Origin: Bombus terrestris | Taxonomy: Eukaryota; Arthropoda; Insecta; Hymenoptera; Apidae | NCBI RefSeq assembly: GCF_910591885.1 | Contig: NC_063285.1 | Span: forward strand, 10,015,395 to 10,079,394 | Direction: 5' to 3' | Length of the DNA stretch: 64,000 bases | Shown here: one piece after another, positions 59,645 through 64,000 of the stretch | Layout of the letters: every line of letters begins with the position of its first letter | Position numbering within the stretch: the stretch's first letter is position 1 | The notes under the pieces: model-generated | Database searches by the model: none | The model's input: the letters and a program-made list of their open reading frames with translations, nothing else | What the model was told of the DNA's origin: nothing | Position numbers and translations under genes: made by a program

Positions 59645-62600
59645 TATATACATATACATATATATGTATATATATATATATATGTATATATATATTATAC
59701 TACTCTTTTATTTATGTTTTAAATGTCTTTCTTTTGTTGTTAAAATCTTAATTCAGTACAGTAAATTTAGTGCTTCAACTTTTAGTGATATATTTTAGAG
59801 AGTGACCAATAGCATGACAGGTAAGAGGCAGCTGCTTACTGCTAGACATTGACCTGGGAACATTCTTTGTCCCAGAAGTTTGATACCCAGATTGCACATT
59901 TATAAAGTTTGAGATTGGAGCTAAATACATTTTTAGTATTATATTTATTCTTCAAATTATATAAATATAATTTTCTTTAAATTAAATCATTGAATATTCA
60001 TTTGTTTATTGTTATTTGATTATTCTTTTAGAATTTCATTTAACATACACATTTTACTTTTCTAATTATTGAAGTTTTATTATTATTACATGTTATTTCA
60101 TATTATTTTACATTCTAAAATTCATTTACTTATAAATTTATTCTAATATTATCACATATATTTAAGGTAAATATAAATAATATAGTAAAAAGAAATTTAA
60201 AACAAAAATACAATTGAATACAAGAATGTTTATTATAAATAAATAATACAATTTTTAAAAAATGTAAATGAGATAACTATTTTATAATTACTTGATTATA
60301 TATTCTTTTAAAAATAATGATATTTTTAAAGATATAATATAATATTTATAATAATATTTATTTATTATTTGAAATAAATTTCACGTGTGTGATTTTATTA
60401 ATAAAGAAAGCATTGTGTTTAAATATTCAATATTTTGGTTGTAGGCAAAAAAAGATGAAGAAGATAAAATTGATGGTTTTGTACCAATTACTGGTACTAA
60501 TGCAGAAGAAGAGAGAAAATCACTTGTAAAAAATATATTATGGCAAATGGATGGTGACCGAAAAACTGGTGCACTGAAACAATTACAGGGGCACATGTGG
60601 CACGAGGCTTATAATTCTGGAACAATTAAAGCACAGTGAGTTTCTGATAGTTTCTCCTCATTAGAATTTACAACAAAAACACTTTCAGGTTCCAAAATTC
60701 AATATTTAAAATTAGTACATGTAAAAAATGTGATTATGATATATATGATTATGAAATATGATACATTTTTAATAGTATGCTTATAAAAAGTTTATCTGTA
60801 AGCCTACTATAGATATCCCTGAATATATTTCATAATTTATTGCTAACTGTTATATTTTAATTAATATCAAAGGAAAATGCTATATATCTAAAAAGAGTTT
60901 AAAGATAAATAATGATATATAGCTATATAATATAAACACCATATGTAGTGAGGTGAATATGTTGTGTAAGGGCTCACTTCAGTTTGGCATAAATATATCA
61001 CTACAATTATGATAAACAATTTGTAACATAATGAACAATTAAAAATGATTCATCAAATGATAAATGAATTATTTGTATAGTGTTTATGAAGATGTACCAA
61101 AAGCACTAGAATCGTGGACAAGTGATGGTAAAAAAGTCTATATTTATTCAAGTGGTAGTGTTGAAGCACAAAAACTTCTATTTGGACATTCTATACATGG
61201 TGACTTACTTAAGGTACTTTATTAAAGTTTACCTGTCATAGATGCCAGTACTTATAACTATATGAGTGTTGAATGTAATAAATTATTTATATTATATTTT
61301 ATTATATAGTTTATGTAAAATATAACAATATATTGTTGTGTATGTTTTAGTATTTCAGTGGTTATTTTGATACTGAAGTAGGTGCGAAACAAGAATCAAG
61401 TAGTTATAAAAATATATTAAATAAAATTGGAGCTGAACCATCAAGCGTAATTTTCTTAACTGATGTTGTCAAAGGTTAATAACTATGTATATTGTGATAT
61501 ATTAGCATCTACAAACCACAGTGGTACTCATGAATAGATACTAATTCTTATGTTTTTCTATTATAGAAGCTGCTGCTGCGAAAGAAGCAGGCTTATCAAC
61601 GGTTATAGTACTGCGCGAAGGCAATGCTCCTCTTACAGATGAAGAAAGAGTGGCTTCCACAACTATTAAGTCATTCTTAGATTTAACGTTTCAAACTTCT
61701 ACAAAACGACAAAAGTTAGAAACTACAGAAGTTCAAGAAAATAAAAGTAAGAGTACATCTGATGTTAGTGAACCAATGGATATTTCCGAAGATGTTGAAA
61801 TGACCGATAAAGTAGAAGCAAAAGAAGTTGTTCAAGAAGAAGCAAAAGAATGTATAAAAGATCAGCAACAAAAAGAAGCTCCAGTCACAGACGTGAAAAT
61901 GGAAGAGCCAATGGTTATTGATACAAAAGATGCACCAAACGTTGAAAAGCTGGAAAATACAGCTGAAAAGGTAGAACTTCAGCCAACAGAGGTGAGTACA
62001 AAACTAGACACTTCCGAAAATGTGCAAGCTGACGTGAGTAGTAACGCCGAATCAGTAGCAATAACTTCAAAAGATGATGAAAAGTCTGCGATTTCTGAAA
62101 AAGTAGAAAAGCCAATAGATACAGAGAAGTCTGTAGAATCTATGCCAGAGGCAACTCCTACTGCGAATGACCCCTTGGACGTTGGAATGAGTGAGCCTAA
62201 ATCAAAGTCTGAAGAAGTTTCTATTACAGAGAATAAGACTGAAGAATCGTCAAATACTGCTAAAGAAACTAAATCTGATGATATGAAAGTGTCAGAGGTA
62301 AAACCTACTGAAACTGCATCAAAAGAGAAGGATAGTAACAGTATAAACGAAAAATCAGAAGAATGTGCTAATAAAGCAGAAAAAGAAACGAAAGAGGAAT
62401 CCACTGAAAAAGTTGTAATTACTCCTAGTATAACAGAAACTAAAACATCAGAAAATGAATCTTCGGTAAAACCTGCGCAAGAACCCACTAAGACAGAAGA
62501 GAAACCTGCAGAAAATGGTAATGTATCATTGACAAGTGTAGAAAAAATTACTGCGCCAACGATAACAGAGCCAGAAGCTACTAGTAGCAAAGCAGATACA

Positions 62601-63113
62601 AATACTGAAATTAAAAATACGACAGAAGTAGCTAAAGAAACAAAATCTGAAACAGAAACAGAATTGACTAACGTAAAATCCCCTAAAACGAAAGAAACAG
62701 AGGAAACAACAACGTCCGCAAACGATGCAGAAAAACAAGTAAGTGCAGAAGCATCAAAACAGGAATTGACAGAGAAACCAACGAAAGAAGAAACTGTAGT
62801 GGATGAAACAAAAGAAACGAATACAGTGGATTCTGAAAAGAAAAAATTAAATGGTACAACACAAAACGGAGATACGGATGTGCCACTGTCAGATGATAAA
62901 TTACAGAGAAATGGACTAAACGAGGGGTCATCGAATGAAAATGTTAATTCGTCAACGAGCGGTAGTACATCTGCGCAAAATGGTGAACCAGAGAGTTCCT
63001 CTGAGACTAGTGCAGAATCTATAAAAGTCAAAAAGGTCGTTGATTCTGCAGTAGCCGATGGTGCCGGCGAACCTGACGTTGTTCCCCCTGTAGTTGTAGC
63101 TGCGACGTCTTAA
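58618..63113 (+). CDS. ENOPH1: Enolase-phosphatase E1 with long acidic C-terminal extension
   Basis: Bifunctional methionine-salvage enzyme that enolises and dephosphorylates diketo-methylthiopentyl phosphate. Exons 58618-58722, 59358-59459, 60445-60635, 61081-61213, 61351-61474 and 61567-63113 join in agreeing phases (733 residues). The HAD nucleophile is in ILIDIEGTTTS (residues about 21-31); VYIYSSGSVEAQK carries motif II; the motif III lysine is probably in VGAKQESSSYK; LTDVVKEAAAAKEAG carries the late acidic motif. The catalytic part ends near residue 255, the whole length of the vertebrate enzyme. A tail of about 480 residues, rich in Glu, Lys, Thr, Ser and Val, continues without a break in the last exon (many KETK/TEE-type stretches, no domain). 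A predicted disordered tail is known in some insect homologues; its role is not. Confidence 0.93.
59604..59697. repeat. TA microsatellite in an ENOPH1 intron
   Basis: Nearly pure TA dinucleotides with GTA, GATA and CATA interruptions over about 94 bp, in intron 2. A length-polymorphic site is expected. Confidence 0.9.
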
Positions 63114-64000
63114 TCTTGTTCTTATACATTTTAAGAAGTCCTTCATACATAACCCCAACCCACAATACTTATCCGCAGATATAAACTGAAAAGTTGGCTC
63201 CCTACACCTTACATAAATCGTACGACGTTAAAGATGTAATACGTTAATTTAAAATACAGTTCATAAGATTTCTATTTCTTCAACAAATATGAAGGAAGAC
63301 GATGATGCGACATATACAGCGTGTTTCACGTTCGATTATCTTCTCTAACGTTACAGTTTGATATATTGCATGTTCGTCGATTATGTTAAATAGAAAATTC
63401 TTTAAAAATTCACGAACACTCAGTTCCTATTTCACTTGCTTAATTTATTTCGTTATACTTTGTCCTGCCATTTTTGGTTTGTCTACACAAATGTATTTTT
63501 TATAGTAGACAGATTATATACCTATTCTTAATTTAAATCGACCCAGAGATAATCGAAAATGTCATTCGCTGTAGTAAGGCTAAAAAGTATTTTTGATTTT
63601 TTGTTTTCTATTACATTTTACGATGTGTATCCTTCTTTTGTATTGCCTAAACGAAATGTTACGGTATGAACATTTATAGGATAGCAAATTCATCATAGTT
63701 GGAGTATGCTAAAATACCGAATGTACTTTGTGCCAAATGAACTAATTCATCAGTTTGAAGATTTTTCTATAATTATACATATAATGTTTAAAGATCTGAT
63801 CACTATTTTAGTTTCTAACAACAATCAGGGAACTTTGATTATATATGATTTTAAGACTGAATTGGTAATGCCTCGAAAAGTCGCTGGCTTTAGACTATAC
63901 GATATAATTTTTGCATACTCTCTTGTGTACTTAATTTTATAAACTGATAGTAACACAGTGATCTTTGAATCATAAGTCTACACTTACTATCGATAAACTG
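63114..64000 (+). other. 3' UTR of ENOPH1 and window end
   Basis: Follows the enolase-phosphatase stop. Moderately AT-rich; no canonical AATAAA was found with confidence. The frame at 63706-63942 shows no domain. Nothing else is supported. Confidence 0.5.

Noticed and set aside
59372..59798. Tyr/Ile-rich frames on both strands
   Set aside because: Translations of a TA microsatellite.
61979..63031. 350-codon open frame on the minus strand opposite the ENOPH1 tail
   Set aside because: It is the complement of a low-complexity Glu/Lys/Thr coding stretch, which naturally lacks stops on the other strand; the product is a repetitive Ser/Val/Phe sequence without a domain.

Overview
The window is nuclear DNA from an insect, most likely an aculeate hymenopteran (a bee-like genome). 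The support is AT-rich intergenic DNA with sharp GC shifts, short GT-AG introns, insect-type orthologues, a ZAD zinc-finger protein (an arthropod-specific family) and terminal repeats resembling mariner elements. The species is an inference. All the genes are spliced, so their coding regions were assembled here exon by exon; at each junction the reading phase agrees and family similarity carries across.

Layout. 1-14339 (+) holds the last three coding exons of neurexin-1 (stalk, transmembrane segment, PDZ-binding tail) with long introns carrying a mini-mariner tandem array (812-1620) and a 510-bp higher-order tandem repeat (about 6158-8830). 14340 to about 21500 looks like a long neurexin 3' UTR. 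23236-25245 (+) is Integrator subunit 11. Converging on it from 40186 down to about 27000 (-) is a kinectin/RRBP1-like endoplasmic reticulum coiled-coil protein with a complicated 3' end (cassette exon, alternative last exons, possible 18-nt microexon). Its 5' UTR intron contains an internally deleted Ty3/gypsy retrotransposon (40635-42998), and another intron has a long hairpin that could be a microRNA precursor.

From 44474 onward the genes are compact: sorting nexin 1/2 (-) head-to-head with the SNARE USE1 (+); gamma-tubulin complex component 4 (-) head-to-head with a ZAD-C2H2 zinc-finger gene (+); then the methionine-salvage enzyme enolase-phosphatase E1 (+), which carries an extra acidic tail of about 480 residues. 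No tRNA, rRNA, CRISPR array or bacterial-type operon was seen.

The genes do not form one pathway. SNX2, USE1 and the RRBP1-like protein all act on endomembranes, but this may be chance. The points most worth following are the RRBP1-like intronic hairpin, its alternative C-termini, the single in-frame UGA between gag and pol of the retroelement, and the enolase-phosphatase tail.
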